Shown: in pieces, positions 16,483-26,364 of the stretch
Layout of the letters: the number at the start of each line of letters is the position of its first letter
Numbering within the stretch: the first letter of the stretch is position 1
Assembly: GCA_965200805.1 (NCBI GenBank)
Contig: OZ241384.1
Span: 186,001 to 250,000 of the forward strand
From: MPNP01 sp026709725
GTDB lineage: Bacteria > Pseudomonadota > Alphaproteobacteria > Rhodobacterales > Rhodobacteraceae
Length of the DNA stretch: 64,000 nucleotides
Direction: 5' to 3'
Translations under genes and position numbers: made by a program
The notes under the pieces: generated by a model
What the model was told of the DNA's origin: nothing
Databases searched by the model: none
Seen by the model: the letters and a program-made list of their open reading frames with translations, nothing else

Positions 16483-18104
16483 ACCCGTTGCCACGCTGCC
16501 CTTCACCGACCAGAAACCCGGCACATCCGGCCTGCGCAGGAAGACCCGCGTCTTCATGCAGCCTCACTACCTGGAGGCATTTGTCCAATCAATCTTTCAT
16601 GCTATCGGCGGCGGTCGGGGCAAGACATTTGTCCTGGGTGGAGATGGGCGATATTTCAATGCCGAGGCAATCCAGACCATCATCAAGATGGCCTGCAGAA
16701 ACGGTGCTGCCAAACTCATTATCGGCCAGCGTGGCCTTCTCTCGACCCCCGCCGCGTCGCATCTCATTCGCATGAACAGCGCCGATGGCGGATTCATCCT
16801 TTCTGCCAGCCACAATCCCGGTGGCATTGAGGCTGACTTTGGCGTGAAGTTCAATATCGCGAATGGCGGTCCGGCCCCCGAGGATCTCACGGACTCAATC
16901 TACAGGGCATCGCGGACTCTCAACGGATACAGGCGTGCGGAAATCCCGGATGTGGATCTCGGGCAGGTGGGCACCACACACCGGGGGGCGATGGCCATCA
17001 GGATCGTCGATCCCGTAACGGATTATCTTGACCTGATGGAGCAGCTCTTTGACTTTGAGGCGATTCGTGATCTTTTCTCGAGCGGCTTCATGATGCGTTA
17101 CGATGCCATGCATGCGGTAACAGGTCCATACGCGCACATCATTCTTGAAGACCGCCTCGGGGCACCGCGCGGGACAGTTGTGAACGGGACGCCATCGGTC
17201 GATTTTGGCGGACAGCATCCCGATCCCAACCCGATCCGGGCAAAGTCCCTGGTGACGCTGATGATGTCCGGGGATGCACCTGATTTTGGCGCGGCCTCCG
17301 ACGGTGACGGAGACCGCAACATGATCCTGGGGCGCGGAAGCTACGTGACCCCCTCTGACAGTCTGGCAATCCTGGCAGCCAACGCCCGCCTGGCACCGGG
17401 ATACGCAGGGGGCCCTGGCCGGGATCGCCCGGTCAATGCCAACCAGCGCAGCCAGTGACCGCGTCGCCGAGTCCCTTGGGATTGGGTCTTACGAGGTTCC
17501 GACCGGCTGGAAATTCTTCAGCAATCTTCTCGATGCCGGGCTGGTCTCAATCTGCGGTGAGGAAAGTGCGGGAACCGGCTCGAATCATGTGCGTGAAAAA
17601 GACGGCCTGTGGGCCGTCCTGCTCTGGCTCAACATTATCGCAAAACGCAATCTCCCGGTCGCAGACATCCAGATTGATCACTGGCGCAAATTCGGACGCA
17701 ACTACTATTCCCGGCATGATTTCGAGGAGGTCCGGCACGAGAAAGCTGCCGAGCTTGCTGATGCACTGGCCAAAACCCTCAAGGATCTGCCGGGGCAGAA
17801 CTTTGCCGGTCTGACAGTCCAAACCGCCAGGATGTTCACATATGTTGATCCGGTTGATGGCTCCATCAGCAGCAATCAGGGTGTCTGCATCCACTTCGAC
17901 GGTGGCGGAAGAGCAGTTCTTCGTCCGTCCGGAACCAGTGCCGATGGTGTCACGCTGAGGCTCTATCTGGAGACATATGAAGCGAGGGATGGCAACCTGC
18001 TCAGAACCCCCCAATCTGCACTCATGACCATTCGTGATGCCGCATGCGGAATTTTTCGACTTGAAGAGTATCTTGGGCGGACAGTGCCAGCCATTGTGAC
18101 ATGA
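16472..18104 (+). pseudogene. pgm: Phosphoglucomutase, interrupted by a frameshift
   Basis: Two overlapping frames together encode an alpha-D-phosphohexomutase-type Pgm of about 543 residues, which interconverts glucose-1-phosphate and glucose-6-phosphate and links glycogen to glycolysis. The first frame (16472-17458) holds the active-site Ser113 in SASHNPGGIEADFG and the metal loop DGDGDRNMIL; the second (from before 17436 to 18104) continues with ARSMPTSAASDRVAESLG, GEESAGTGS and the phosphate-binding RPSGTS. The break lies in GGGGGCCC at 17408-17415, where one base too many is present: removing one G or C restores GYAG(G/A)LAGIARSMPTSAA. The rest is well conserved, so this is either a very recent mutation or an assembly error; the organism may in fact have an intact gene. 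Confidence 0.88.
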
Positions 18105-18173
18105 GAGTGCCCCGGATCGTTCCTGCTCTCCCCTGAGCCTGCCTCCGGAGTGGCGCATTGACACCGGCGTGAT

Positions 18174-19376
18174 TCAGAAAAGTTTTGGTGCAGAACTCAA
18201 ACGCTCAAGTCGCAACAGCAGAATGACGATCAGAAGTGCCATGACTGCGCTGGCAAGCATGGTAAGGTAGAGCGGGGCGGGTCCGCTCTCGTCGGTCAGG
18301 AGCACGCCGACCAGACTGGCAAGCAGTGCGCCGCCGCCAATCATGATTGCCCCGCCAATCCCGCTGGCGGAGCCGGCAAGTTGAGGCCGGACCGACATCA
18401 TTCCCGCCATCGCATTGGGCATGAGCTGGCCGTTGCCAAGACCGATCAGGATCGCAAATCCAAAGAAACCGATCGGGTGTTCAACGCCGATCAGATAACA
18501 GAGAACGATTCCGAGTGGCCCAAGTGTGCAGGTCAGCGCACCGGACAGCATCATCCGGTTCAAGCCAAACCGGATCGAGTAGCGGCCCGAGATGTAATTC
18601 CCGATCATATAACCAAAAGCGGCCATACCGAAGTAAAATCCAACCTCGGATGCCGTCAGCCGGAAAAACCGGGTGCCGACGAATGGCGAGCCTCCAAGAT
18701 AGGCGAAGAAGGTTCCGGAAGCGAAACAGGATGCCAGGGTATAGGCCCAGAAACGGCGGGAGCGAAACAGTTCCGGATACGCCTGGATTTGGCCGAAAAG
18801 GCTTGTGTATGCTCCGGTTGCGGTTTCTCCACAGTCAACCACGATCAGGACAAGGAGGAGGACACCAAGCACAATCAGCATGGCAAAACTGGCCTGCCAC
18901 CCGTAGAGCCCATCCAATGTCCCACCGATCATCGGCCCGATCATCGGTGCGAGCGCCATCCCCATCGTTACATAGCCAATCATGGAGGCGGCCTGGGTCG
19001 GAGGATGGGTGTCCCGAATGATGGCGCGGGAGAGGACGAGCCCGCCGGCGATGACCGATTGCACCATTCGAAACAGCAGAAAGAGTTCAACCGTCGGGGC
19101 AAGCATGCACCCGATTGTTGCAATGAGGAAGATGGTGATGGTCCAGAGCACCAGTGTCCGGCGACCATAGCGATCCGACAGGGGGCCGATAACAACATGA
19201 AGCACAGCATTGACAAAGAGGTAGGCAGGCACCGAGAGCTGCATCAACTGATAGCTTGTCCTGAACCATTCCGTCATGTTGGGCAACGACGGCAGGAAGA
19301 TCGTCATCGACAGCGCCGGAACGGCTGCTAGGAGGGTCAGTGTAACGATATGGGGTGGGGTCTGCCGATCAAACAT
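18174..19376 (-). CDS. Bcr/CflA-type MFS drug exporter
   Basis: The 400-residue protein shows about twelve hydrophobic membrane segments and the loop motif GPLSDRYGRRTLVLW between segments 2 and 3, the major-facilitator signature. The start (MTIFLPSLPNMTEWFRTSYQ in segment 1) and the RMVQSVIAGG and GMALAPMIGPMIGG motifs fit the DHA1 12-TM Bcr/CflA group, proton-driven exporters of small drugs such as bicyclomycin or chloramphenicol. The actual substrate cannot be told. It is convergent with pgm (70 bp between stops) and is not part of the glycogen operon. Confidence 0.85.
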   Translation of the reverse strand: MFDRQTPPHIVTLTLLAAVPALSMTIFLPSLPNMTEWFRTSYQLMQLSVPAYLFVNAVLHVVIGPLSDRYGRRTLVLWTITIFLIATIGCMLAPTVELFLLFRMVQSVIAGGLVLSRAIIRDTHPPTQAASMIGYVTMGMALAPMIGPMIGGTLDGLYGWQASFAMLIVLGVLLLVLIVVDCGETATGAYTSLFGQIQAYPELFRSRRFWAYTLASCFASGTFFAYLGGSPFVGTRFFRLTASEVGFYFGMAAFGYMIGNYISGRYSIRFGLNRMMLSGALTCTLGPLGIVLCYLIGVEHPIGFFGFAILIGLGNGQLMPNAMAGMMSVRPQLAGSASGIGGAIMIGGGALLASLVGVLLTDESGPAPLYLTMLASAVMALLIVILLLRLERLSSAPKLF

Positions 19377-20697
19377 AGTGCTGCATCAGATAAGGATCAT
19401 GGACGAAAATCCCACTCAAAACTTCAGGATTGAGGATCTCCGGCCCCGTTTGAAGGCCACAGCACAGCCCGCAGCAACTCTCGCAGCGTCAATACCGACC
19501 CAACAGCCCCACGGACAACCATCGGCCCTGCGATCGGGGAAGGGTTCCCACGCTCCCGGGCACTCTTCGGATTTGGTCATGTCTTCCTCCCCGATTCAAC
19601 GTCTGCAACAGGCCAGCCCTCCTGAAGCGGTACGCATGATCAGCCCGCCTGTCCAGCTTCACACGGCATTCTGCTCGCCAATCCCCGCAAAGCCGGACAC
19701 GTACCGCACCGGCAAGGCGCACACCATCAATCAGGCTGATATTCAGCCCGGGCACCCACACCGATTCCATATCCTGCCAGACCACATCGCCTTCATCTTC
19801 CCACACACCAGCTGCAGCTGTAAGCAGGTTGGCTGGCGCCCTCGCCTCCCCTGCCGAACCCCGAACGCAAGGATCATGCCGCCATCGCCATCCATGCCCA
19901 TTGCACCGCTGGAGGAATCGGCTCCATGCAGCCTCACAACAGGCACACCGGGAAAGTCGGGAATACCCGGCACGGCACGGTCATCGTTGCTGTCGCCACA
20001 ACCACCGGGCGCAATCCGCCATCAATGATTTCGGGTTCAGGTCCGGCGGACCCTCCAACCTCTCCATCACCCCTCTTGTGAAACCTTCAACTGCGAGCCC
20101 TTCTTCACGGGTACTGGAGGTCCCCTTGCTGACTGCAGCTGCCAGCCAGGGTCATCAAACAGGAGGGGGGACGGGTCCTCGCCCTGATCGACACGCGACA
20201 ATCCGGCTGGATCCATATCGGCACGACACAGGGTTACGGTCGTCATGACCGTGAAAACAGGCATGGCAAGCCCAAAAGAGCACTTGGGTGCGGCTGCTCC
20301 GGGGGCGGCGGGGAAAGCTCAATCAGGGAGGCTGATGCCGGTGCCGCTGCACACTCGAACGCCTGCGCGGCACCGGATTGGGAATTTCCCTGCGAAACTC
20401 AAGGTGTTCCGGGTCATTGCGACGCGGGCGGGCAGGACGGTGGAGAGCGTCTTGGTCTTCATTGATCTGGTGGCCGGGGTGATTGCGGTGCGATGAGTGC
20501 CAACAGGCCTCACTCTGTCTTCAATCTGCCCCGCGACCCCATCGCTGTCCGACTTTCGGTCTGGAGGATGGAAATGTTGAGTTTCCGATAGGTCAATTTT
20601 CCAAATGATCCTCCACCACTGTTCTATGGACTTGCAATTCAAGGATTGTTTGCGTTTATGAGGACAGTTCAAGCCGGACTGTTTGCTGTGGAGATCA
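19377..20697. other. Gene-free stretch with IS5 remnant
   Basis: No intact gene is visible. On the minus strand between 19400 and 20000 there are broken pieces such as HGADSSSGAMGMDGDGG and VWEDEGDVVWQDMESVW in different frames; they could be a decayed gene, but I do not recognise it. From 20245 to 20496 an IS5-type transposase end is listed separately. The last 200 bp lead into pccB and should contain its promoter. Confidence 0.4.
20245..20496 (+). mobile_element. IS5-family transposase C-terminal remnant
   Basis: The plus-strand frame ends RHRIGNFPAKLKVFRVIATR followed by AGRTVESVLVFIDLVAGVIA and a stop. This follows the usual end of IS5-family DDE transposases (RHxIENFFxKLKxFRxIATR, then a YDKT-type motif and a final hydrophobic helix). 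The catalytic Glu of the ENFF motif is replaced by Gly, and no upstream catalytic half is intact, so it is inactive. Related pieces lie at 53166-54092 and 58080-58680. Confidence 0.6.
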
Positions 20698-22230
20698 ATG
20701 ACTGACATCCTGGATGAATTGGACACCCGTCGCCGGAATGCTCGTCTTGGCGGTGGGCAGGTACGCATTGATGCCCAGCACAGCAAAGGCAAGCTGACAG
20801 CCCGGGAACGGATTGAACTGCTCCTGGATGCCGATTCCTTTGAAGAATTCGACATGTTTGTCACACATCGCTGCAACGAATTTGAGATGGATCGGATCAG
20901 GTACCCCGGCGATGGCGTTGTCACCGGCTGGGGAACCATCAATGGCCGTCTGGTGTATGTTTTCAGTCAGGACTTCACGGTTTTTGGCGGCTCCCTGTCA
21001 GAATCGCACGCCCAGAAAATCAGCAAGATCATGGATATGGCATCCCGTAATGGTGCACCAGTGATCGGGATCAACGATTCCGGTGGCGCCCGGATTCAGG
21101 AAGGTGTGGCATCACTGGCCGCCTACGCGGAAATCTTTCAGCGAAACATCCTTTCTTCAGGTGTCATCCCGCAGATCAGTCTCATCATGGGTCCCTGTGC
21201 TGGTGGAGCCGTCTATTCGCCGGCCATGACGGACTTCATCTTCATGGTCGAAGACAGCTCCTACATGTTTGTCACGGGTCCCGATGTGGTCAAGACGGTG
21301 ACCAATGAAGTGATCAGTGCAGAGGCGCTTGGCGGAGCATCAACCCACACCACCCGATCCTCCGTTGCCGATTCCTCCTTTGCCAATGATATCGATATGC
21401 TGATCGAGGTGCGCAGGTTTTTTGATTTCCTGCCACTCAACAACCGGGACGGCGCACCGCAGCAACGAAGCTTTGATGATCCCGACCGTCTCGAGATGTC
21501 ACTTGATACCCTCGCCCCTGACAACCCCAACCTGCCCTACGACATGAAAGAACTCATCTGCAAAGTGGCCGATGAGGGTGATTTCTTTGAACTCAAGGAA
21601 AATTTTGCCCGCAATATTATCACGGGGTTCATCCGGCTGGATGGTTCACCTGTCGGCGTGGTTGCCAATCAGCCAACCGTGTTGGCCGGCTGTCTTGATA
21701 TCGACAGTTCCCGCAAGGCTGCCCGCTTCGTCCGCTTCTGTGATGCCTTCAATATCCCAATTCTGACCCTGGTGGATGTTCCCGGCTTTTTGCCCGGAAC
21801 CGCGCAGGAGTATGGCGGCATTATCGTCCACGGTGCCAAGCTTCTCTTCGCTTTTGGGGAAGCGACGGTTCCCAAGGTCACTGTCATTATCCGCAAGGCT
21901 TATGGCGGTGCCTATGATGTCATGTCATCAAAGCATTTGCGCGGGGATATCAGCTATGCCTGGCCACGTGCTGAGATTGCGGTCATGGGCGCCAAGGGCG
22001 CAGTGGAAATCCTCTACCGGGACGAACTTGATGACCCCAACAAGGTGGCCCGGCGCACACAGGACTACGAAGACCGGTTTGCCAATCCGTTCGTGGCGGC
22101 CGAGCGCGGGTTCATTGATGATGTCATCATGCCCCATTCCACCCGAAGGCGCGTGTGTCGGGCCTTCGCGGCCCTGCGCAACAAGCGAGTGGACAACCCC
22201 CTTAAAAAGCACTGCAACATCCCGCTATGA
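20698..22230 (+). CDS. pccB: Propionyl-CoA carboxylase beta subunit
   Basis: The 510-residue carboxyltransferase subunit moves CO2 from carboxybiotin to propionyl-CoA, giving methylmalonyl-CoA. Crotonase-fold oxyanion motifs are seen: GINDSGGARIQEGV in the N-terminal half and, in the C-terminal half, AYGGAYDVMSSKHLRGD. MGPCAGGAVYSPAMTDF and VDVPGFLPGTAQEYGGI are also typical of PccB. The ATG at 20698 has GTGGAG 5-10 bases upstream and starts the conserved MTDILDELDTRR; the frame is open to 20683. Acyl selectivity (propionyl rather than acetyl) is inferred from the pccA/mcm context and overall similarity. Confidence 0.95.
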   Translation: MTDILDELDTRRRNARLGGGQVRIDAQHSKGKLTARERIELLLDADSFEEFDMFVTHRCNEFEMDRIRYPGDGVVTGWGTINGRLVYVFSQDFTVFGGSLSESHAQKISKIMDMASRNGAPVIGINDSGGARIQEGVASLAAYAEIFQRNILSSGVIPQISLIMGPCAGGAVYSPAMTDFIFMVEDSSYMFVTGPDVVKTVTNEVISAEALGGASTHTTRSSVADSSFANDIDMLIEVRRFFDFLPLNNRDGAPQQRSFDDPDRLEMSLDTLAPDNPNLPYDMKELICKVADEGDFFELKENFARNIITGFIRLDGSPVGVVANQPTVLAGCLDIDSSRKAARFVRFCDAFNIPILTLVDVPGFLPGTAQEYGGIIVHGAKLLFAFGEATVPKVTVIIRKAYGGAYDVMSSKHLRGDISYAWPRAEIAVMGAKGAVEILYRDELDDPNKVARRTQDYEDRFANPFVAAERGFIDDVIMPHSTRRRVCRAFAALRNKRVDNPLKKHCNIPL

Positions 22231-22328
22231 ACCCTGCAATCAACCAAACCGAAAAACAACGGCAAGGCACTGTCCAACAGTTCGCGGTCGGGATGCGCAA
22301 TCTCGGCAAGACCTTCAGGGACTGCTGA
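22227..22328 (+). CDS. Possible 33-residue leader-like ORF between pccB and pccA
   Basis: An ATG overlapping the pccB stop by four bases (CTATGA) opens a 33-codon frame that ends 7 bp before the pccA start and fills the whole 105-bp gap. The peptide begins MNPAINQTEKQRQ and I do not recognise it. It may only keep ribosomes running from pccB to pccA, or it may be chance. In related clusters a small gene can lie between the two subunits, but I see no similarity. Confidence 0.25.
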   Translation: MNPAINQTEKQRQGTVQQFAVGMRNLGKTFRDC

Positions 22329-22335
22329 TCAACGC

Positions 22336-24324
22336 ATGGCCACATTCAAGAAAATCCTGATTGCCAATCGCGGAGAAATCGCCTGCCGCGTCATGAGGAC
22401 TGCCAAGCGGCTGGGCATCAGGACCGTGGCAGTCTATTCTGATGCCGACAGCAGGGCCATGCATGTTGCAATGGCAGACGAGGCGGTTCGGATTGGTGGC
22501 CCAGCTGCAGCCGACTCGTATCTGCTGATCGACAGGGTTGTTGGTGCTGCACTCGAAACAGGTGCCGATGCCGTCCATCCCGGCTATGGTTTTCTGTCGG
22601 AAATGAGCGGCTTCGCGCACGCTCTGAAGCGGCACAAGATCGCATTCATCGGACCTCCGCCGGATGCCATTGATGCCATGGGCGACAAACTGGCATCCAA
22701 GCGGATTGCCGAAAAGTCCGGTGTCAACACGATCCCGGGCCATATGGGCATTGTTGAAAGCGCGGATCAGGCAGTCACCATTGCTGATGAGATCGGCTAT
22801 CCTGTCATGATCAAGGCTTCAGCCGGTGGTGGTGGCAAGGGGATGCGCATTGCCCATGCCGCCGATGAGGTCCGGGAGGGATTTGCATCATCCCGGAACG
22901 AGGCGGCCGGTGCATTCGGTGATGACAGAATTCTGATCGAGAAATTCATTACCATGCCCCGCCATATCGAAATTCAGATCCTCGCTGACACGCATGGCAA
23001 CTGCATCCATCTCAATGAACGTGAATGTTCGATCCAGCGGCGCCACCAGAAAGTTATCGAGGAAGCCCCATCCCCATTTCTTGACAGGAAAACCCGAGCG
23101 GAAATGGGCAAACAGGCCTGCGCTCTTGCCACCGCGGTCAACTATTGCTCGGCGGGGACTGTCGAGTTTGTTGTCGATGCCGACCGCACATTTTATTTTC
23201 TGGAGATGAACACACGGCTGCAGGTTGAGCATCCGATCACGGAACTGATCACCGGGGTGGACCTGGTTGAGGAAATGATCCGGATCGCCCAGGGTGAGAA
23301 ACTGCGCATCAGGCAGTCGGCAGTTGAGCCGAAGGGTTGGGCAATCGAATCGCGTATCTATGCCGAAGACCCCGAACGGGGATTTCTTCCCTCCACCGGC
23401 CGTCTGACACGCTACCGTCCTCCGGTCAGCACCGAATCCGGAACCGCCATCATCCGCAATGACACCGGCGTTTATGAAGGCGGTGAAATCAGTGTCCATT
23501 ACGATCCGATGATCGCCAAACTCTGCAGCTGGGCCCCAGACCGGGACAGGGCAATTGCCGTGATGCGGAGTGCGCTGGACCAATTCGAGATTGAGGGAAT
23601 TGCCTGCAATCTCTCCTTTCTCTCCGCCGTGATGGATCATGACCGCTTTATTTCGGGTTCCCTGACAACCGCATTCATTGAAGAGGAATATCCGGCGGGA
23701 TTTACCGGTGTTGATGCCACATCCGAGAGAACCGCTCAGCTGGCGGGCATTGTTCTGGCCATGCACCGGATCGCATCCCGGCGAAACCTCACAACAGGCC
23801 CGGAGGATCCGGCTGTGTTGGTCGTTTCCGCGGATGGAAAGGAACTCCTGTCTGCACGCATCGGCGGTGCGGGGCCGCTGACTGTCACGATCGGAGATCA
23901 TGAGCCATACCATATCGATCTGGACTGGGTCCCGGGTGAGCACCTTGTTCCGGCCCATGTCAATAATGACGAGCTGCATCTCAAGGCATGGCCCCTGCCG
24001 TCAGGATATCGGGTCAGCTATCGGGGCGCCACTCTTGATCTCCGGGTCTATTCCGAACGACAGGCGGAACTCCTTGTCCACATGCCAAAAAAAACCGCAC
24101 CCGATCTCTCCTTCACACTTCTCTGTCCCATGCCGGGACTCCTCGTTTCCCTTGCAGTCAATGAGGGTGATGAGGTCGTGCCCGGTCAGTCGCTGTGTGT
24201 CGTTGAGGCCATGAAAATGGAGAATGTCCTGAAAGCCGATCGCAAGTCCCGCATTGACAAGATCCGGGTCAAGCCTGGCGATGTCCTCTCGGTTGATGAT
24301 GTTATCATGGATTTTGCCGACTGA
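22336..24324 (+). CDS. pccA: Propionyl-CoA carboxylase alpha subunit (biotin-carrying)
   Basis: The 662-residue protein carries biotin carboxylase and biotin carrier domains in one chain, as in PccA. The N-terminal IANRGEIACRVMRTAKRLGI, the ATP-grasp loop KASAGGGGKGMRIAH, HIEIQILADTHGNCIHLNER and EMNTRLQVEHPITELITG are complete. The middle (about 450-580) matches the PccA-specific BT-type linker that contacts PccB. The C-terminal biotinyl domain has AMKMENV with the biotinylated Lys627. A 6-bp stem hairpin follows at 24326-24344. It acts with PccB in the cytoplasm. Confidence 0.95.
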   Translation: MATFKKILIANRGEIACRVMRTAKRLGIRTVAVYSDADSRAMHVAMADEAVRIGGPAAADSYLLIDRVVGAALETGADAVHPGYGFLSEMSGFAHALKRHKIAFIGPPPDAIDAMGDKLASKRIAEKSGVNTIPGHMGIVESADQAVTIADEIGYPVMIKASAGGGGKGMRIAHAADEVREGFASSRNEAAGAFGDDRILIEKFITMPRHIEIQILADTHGNCIHLNERECSIQRRHQKVIEEAPSPFLDRKTRAEMGKQACALATAVNYCSAGTVEFVVDADRTFYFLEMNTRLQVEHPITELITGVDLVEEMIRIAQGEKLRIRQSAVEPKGWAIESRIYAEDPERGFLPSTGRLTRYRPPVSTESGTAIIRNDTGVYEGGEISVHYDPMIAKLCSWAPDRDRAIAVMRSALDQFEIEGIACNLSFLSAVMDHDRFISGSLTTAFIEEEYPAGFTGVDATSERTAQLAGIVLAMHRIASRRNLTTGPEDPAVLVVSADGKELLSARIGGAGPLTVTIGDHEPYHIDLDWVPGEHLVPAHVNNDELHLKAWPLPSGYRVSYRGATLDLRVYSERQAELLVHMPKKTAPDLSFTLLCPMPGLLVSLAVNEGDEVVPGQSLCVVEAMKMENVLKADRKSRIDKIRVKPGDVLSVDDVIMDFAD

Positions 24325-24325
24325 C

Positions 24326-24344
24326 CCGGATTCATCAGATCCGG
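24326..24344. terminator. Hairpin between convergent pccA and DUF4174 gene
   Basis: CCGGAT and ATCCGG form a perfect 6-bp stem with a 7-base loop directly after the pccA stop, between two convergent genes. There is no U-tract, so termination is plausible but unproven. Confidence 0.35.
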
Positions 24345-24426
24345 CCATGTCACAGCCATGTCGGAACGATGTCGTCAGAATTTCGGCTCGAAACGCATCC
24401 GGTTGATGCCGCCGAATCGAAATCGG

Positions 24427-24963
24427 TCATCCGCCCTTCATCTCCTGCTGTCTGACGGGGAGTTTGTCAATCGCATTGCGCAGGGCCCGCACATTCCATG
24501 GCACCGGTTTGCGCAGGGCCAAGGCACCATCCTTCCCGACCAGAAGGACAACAAAGCCACGGGGACGGTATCGCAATCGGAGAGCGCTTTCAGCCGCCGG
24601 GTTCGTATCAACCAGCACCACGACATCCCGGTCGAGAAGATCACCCTCGTCTTCCCGAAGGAATGTCATCTGTTCCCGGAACCGCGGATCACTCCCTGAA
24701 TCAGCAAACACCACAACCAACCGGTTGATCCACCTGTATTCGTCAACACCAAGGCCAACTCTTTCAGGCAGGGTCATGTCGATAACCGCCAGCTCCTGTT
24801 CGGGCTCCTGTTCGGGCAAATCTGCAGATGGCACCCCACCCGTTACCGGCTCCTGATCCTCATCGCCATGTGCCATAACTCCAGCCACAAGCCCGCAGAA
24901 CAGAACGAACGGAAGCACACGGAACCCGCAGATACACTTAATCACCTGAACCGACCCCTTCAA
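24427..24963 (-). CDS. Secreted DUF4174 protein
   Basis: The 178-residue protein has an N-terminal hydrophobic signal (FRVLPFVLFCGLVAGVMA, about residues 14-31) and should be exported. The domain from about residue 78 (RWINRLVVVFADSGSDPRF ... DRDVVVLVDT ... RGFVVLLVGKDGALALR ... PWNVRALRNAIDKLPVRQQE) matches DUF4174, a thioredoxin-fold-like family of unknown function. In Rhodobacterales, as I recall, such genes sit between pccA and the mutase gene; here it is the last core gene before the accessory region. It is convergent with pccA. Confidence 0.75.
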   Translation of the reverse strand: MKGSVQVIKCICGFRVLPFVLFCGLVAGVMAHGDEDQEPVTGGVPSADLPEQEPEQELAVIDMTLPERVGLGVDEYRWINRLVVVFADSGSDPRFREQMTFLREDEGDLLDRDVVVLVDTNPAAESALRLRYRPRGFVVLLVGKDGALALRKPVPWNVRALRNAIDKLPVRQQEMKGG

Positions 24964-25189
24964 TGCACCGAATTAGGACTGATTTGATGATATGGATTTA
25001 TGGGACCAAGCCGTCAACCTTTACGGTCCGATTTTCAAGACTTTCCCGCCCTCATCCCCGATTTCTCAATCCAGCACCGCCTTGAGCGCCAGAATTGCCC
25101 CTGTCGCGCCCGGGCTGACACAGCACCATGTCTCATTGAGATCGTCAGAGTGTGGTGGGGGATCCGGGACCTCTCACCCCCTCCCCTCA

Positions 25190-25547
25190 TCGTGATGGGC
25201 GCGCACGCGGGCCGGCGGGCCCCGGGCCGCTTCGCCCGCAGGGACGGGATCACGGGTGCTCTGCGTGCCGGCGGCCGCGCGGGGCTTCCTCAAGGCCCGG
25301 GCGCCATCCGATGCGGCCCGGGCGATGACGCCGGAGAGATGATGATGGTTGGGGCGGTTCGTGGTCCTGACCGGGGGCCTGGCCAGGGGTCTGGCCGGGT
25401 TCCACCCCTTGAGGCGTCAGCTCCTGCCCGGGACGGAGACGCTGTGGCAGGGGATACGGACCCTCGGGGGCGTGTGTCTGCGATCAGGACAGGGGAGAGG
25501 ATCAGGATGGAGAGGGATGATGGGGTGTCGGGAATGGTGCATTGATA
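25190..25547 (+). mobile_element. Decayed DruA-like/IS4 element, copy B (3' fragment)
   Basis: The plus-strand reading GRFVVLTGGLARGLAGFHPL and LLPGTETLWQGIRTL corresponds to the transposase C-terminus seen at 755-1000, with several frameshifts. The fragment abuts the truncated end of the integrase gene at 25573, suggesting that insertion of this element, followed by deletion, removed the integrase C-terminus. Confidence 0.5.
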
Positions 25548-25572
25548 GGTGGCGCATGGGCCCGAATGGCCA

Positions 25573-26364
25573 CTATAGCCCTCCCCCCAACCCGACCGCC
25601 TTGACCCGGCGGACCACGATGCGGCTGATCTGGCGCTTGCAGACATCAAAGACGACCCGGGCATTGTCGGGTGGGTCCTGGGTCTCATGCCAGCGCAGGA
25701 GATCGTCCATGGCCTGCTTGGTCACCGCAATGACGGCACCCTCTCCGGTCTGGTCGGTCTTGGAGCGGTGGATGATCAGGCGGGCCGTGCCATCCGTCTG
25801 GACGTGGAGGTCCTGCCAGACCAGCCGGACCACTTCCGAGCGGCGCAGGCCGGTACAGGCGAGCAAGCTGATGAGCGCGAGATCGCGGATGGCCCGGGGA
25901 CGGGGATCCTCCTTGAGGGACCCCCGGATAGTGGCGACGGCCTCGGTATCAAGGGGCTTGGCCTGACAGACAGTCCGGTCGGCTGTTGCGGGCCAGTCCC
26001 TTGAGAGTGGCAGCAATCGGGGATCGGCGGACAGGCGCACCCCAGAGCCAGACCCGGTCTGGACGGTGTCCTGGACGAACTGCAGGGCAGCGACAGTGAG
26101 GCGCAATGAGACGATGGATCGGCCCGCCTCGGCGCAGGCAGCGAGATGGCTGGCCACGGCCTCGGGGGACGGCGGCAGGGGCTGGATGCCGGTCGCGGTG
26201 CACCACGCCGCCCACTGGCGCCAAGCGGCCCCGTAGGCCCGACGGGTGGTCTCTGCCTTGCTGGCATTGATGGCATCGGCGACGCGCGGGTCGAGGGCGA
26301 GGGTGGCCGGAGCGGTCGGGAGTCCAGAATCTGGGATGATGGTTGGAGTGGTGGAATTGATCAT
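25573..26364 (-). pseudogene. Tyrosine recombinase/integrase, C-terminus missing
   Basis: The 263-residue product has a SAM-like N-terminal core-binding domain (KAETTRRAYGAAWRQWAAWC, about 35-120) and the start of a phage-integrase catalytic domain with the first catalytic Arg in ACTGLRRSEVVRLVW and a lysine in IHRSKTDQTGEG. It ends in VCKRQISRIVVRRVKAVGLG, just before the region where HxxR and the nucleophilic Tyr should be, so it cannot recombine DNA. Decayed transposon copy B lies directly beyond. Its start overlaps the stop of the upstream DUF2806 gene by four bases (ATGA), so the two were translated together. Confidence 0.75.

Noticed and set aside
18381..19331. 316-codon plus-strand frame opposite the MFS gene
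   Set aside because: Composition is polar and repetitive as expected of an antisense frame; the minus-strand membrane protein is clear.
20600..20697. Possible TTTGCAAA-type regulator sites upstream of pccB
   Set aside because: Only imperfect pieces (TTGCAATT, TTGTTTGCG) are seen; no paired motif that would support a PccR-like site.
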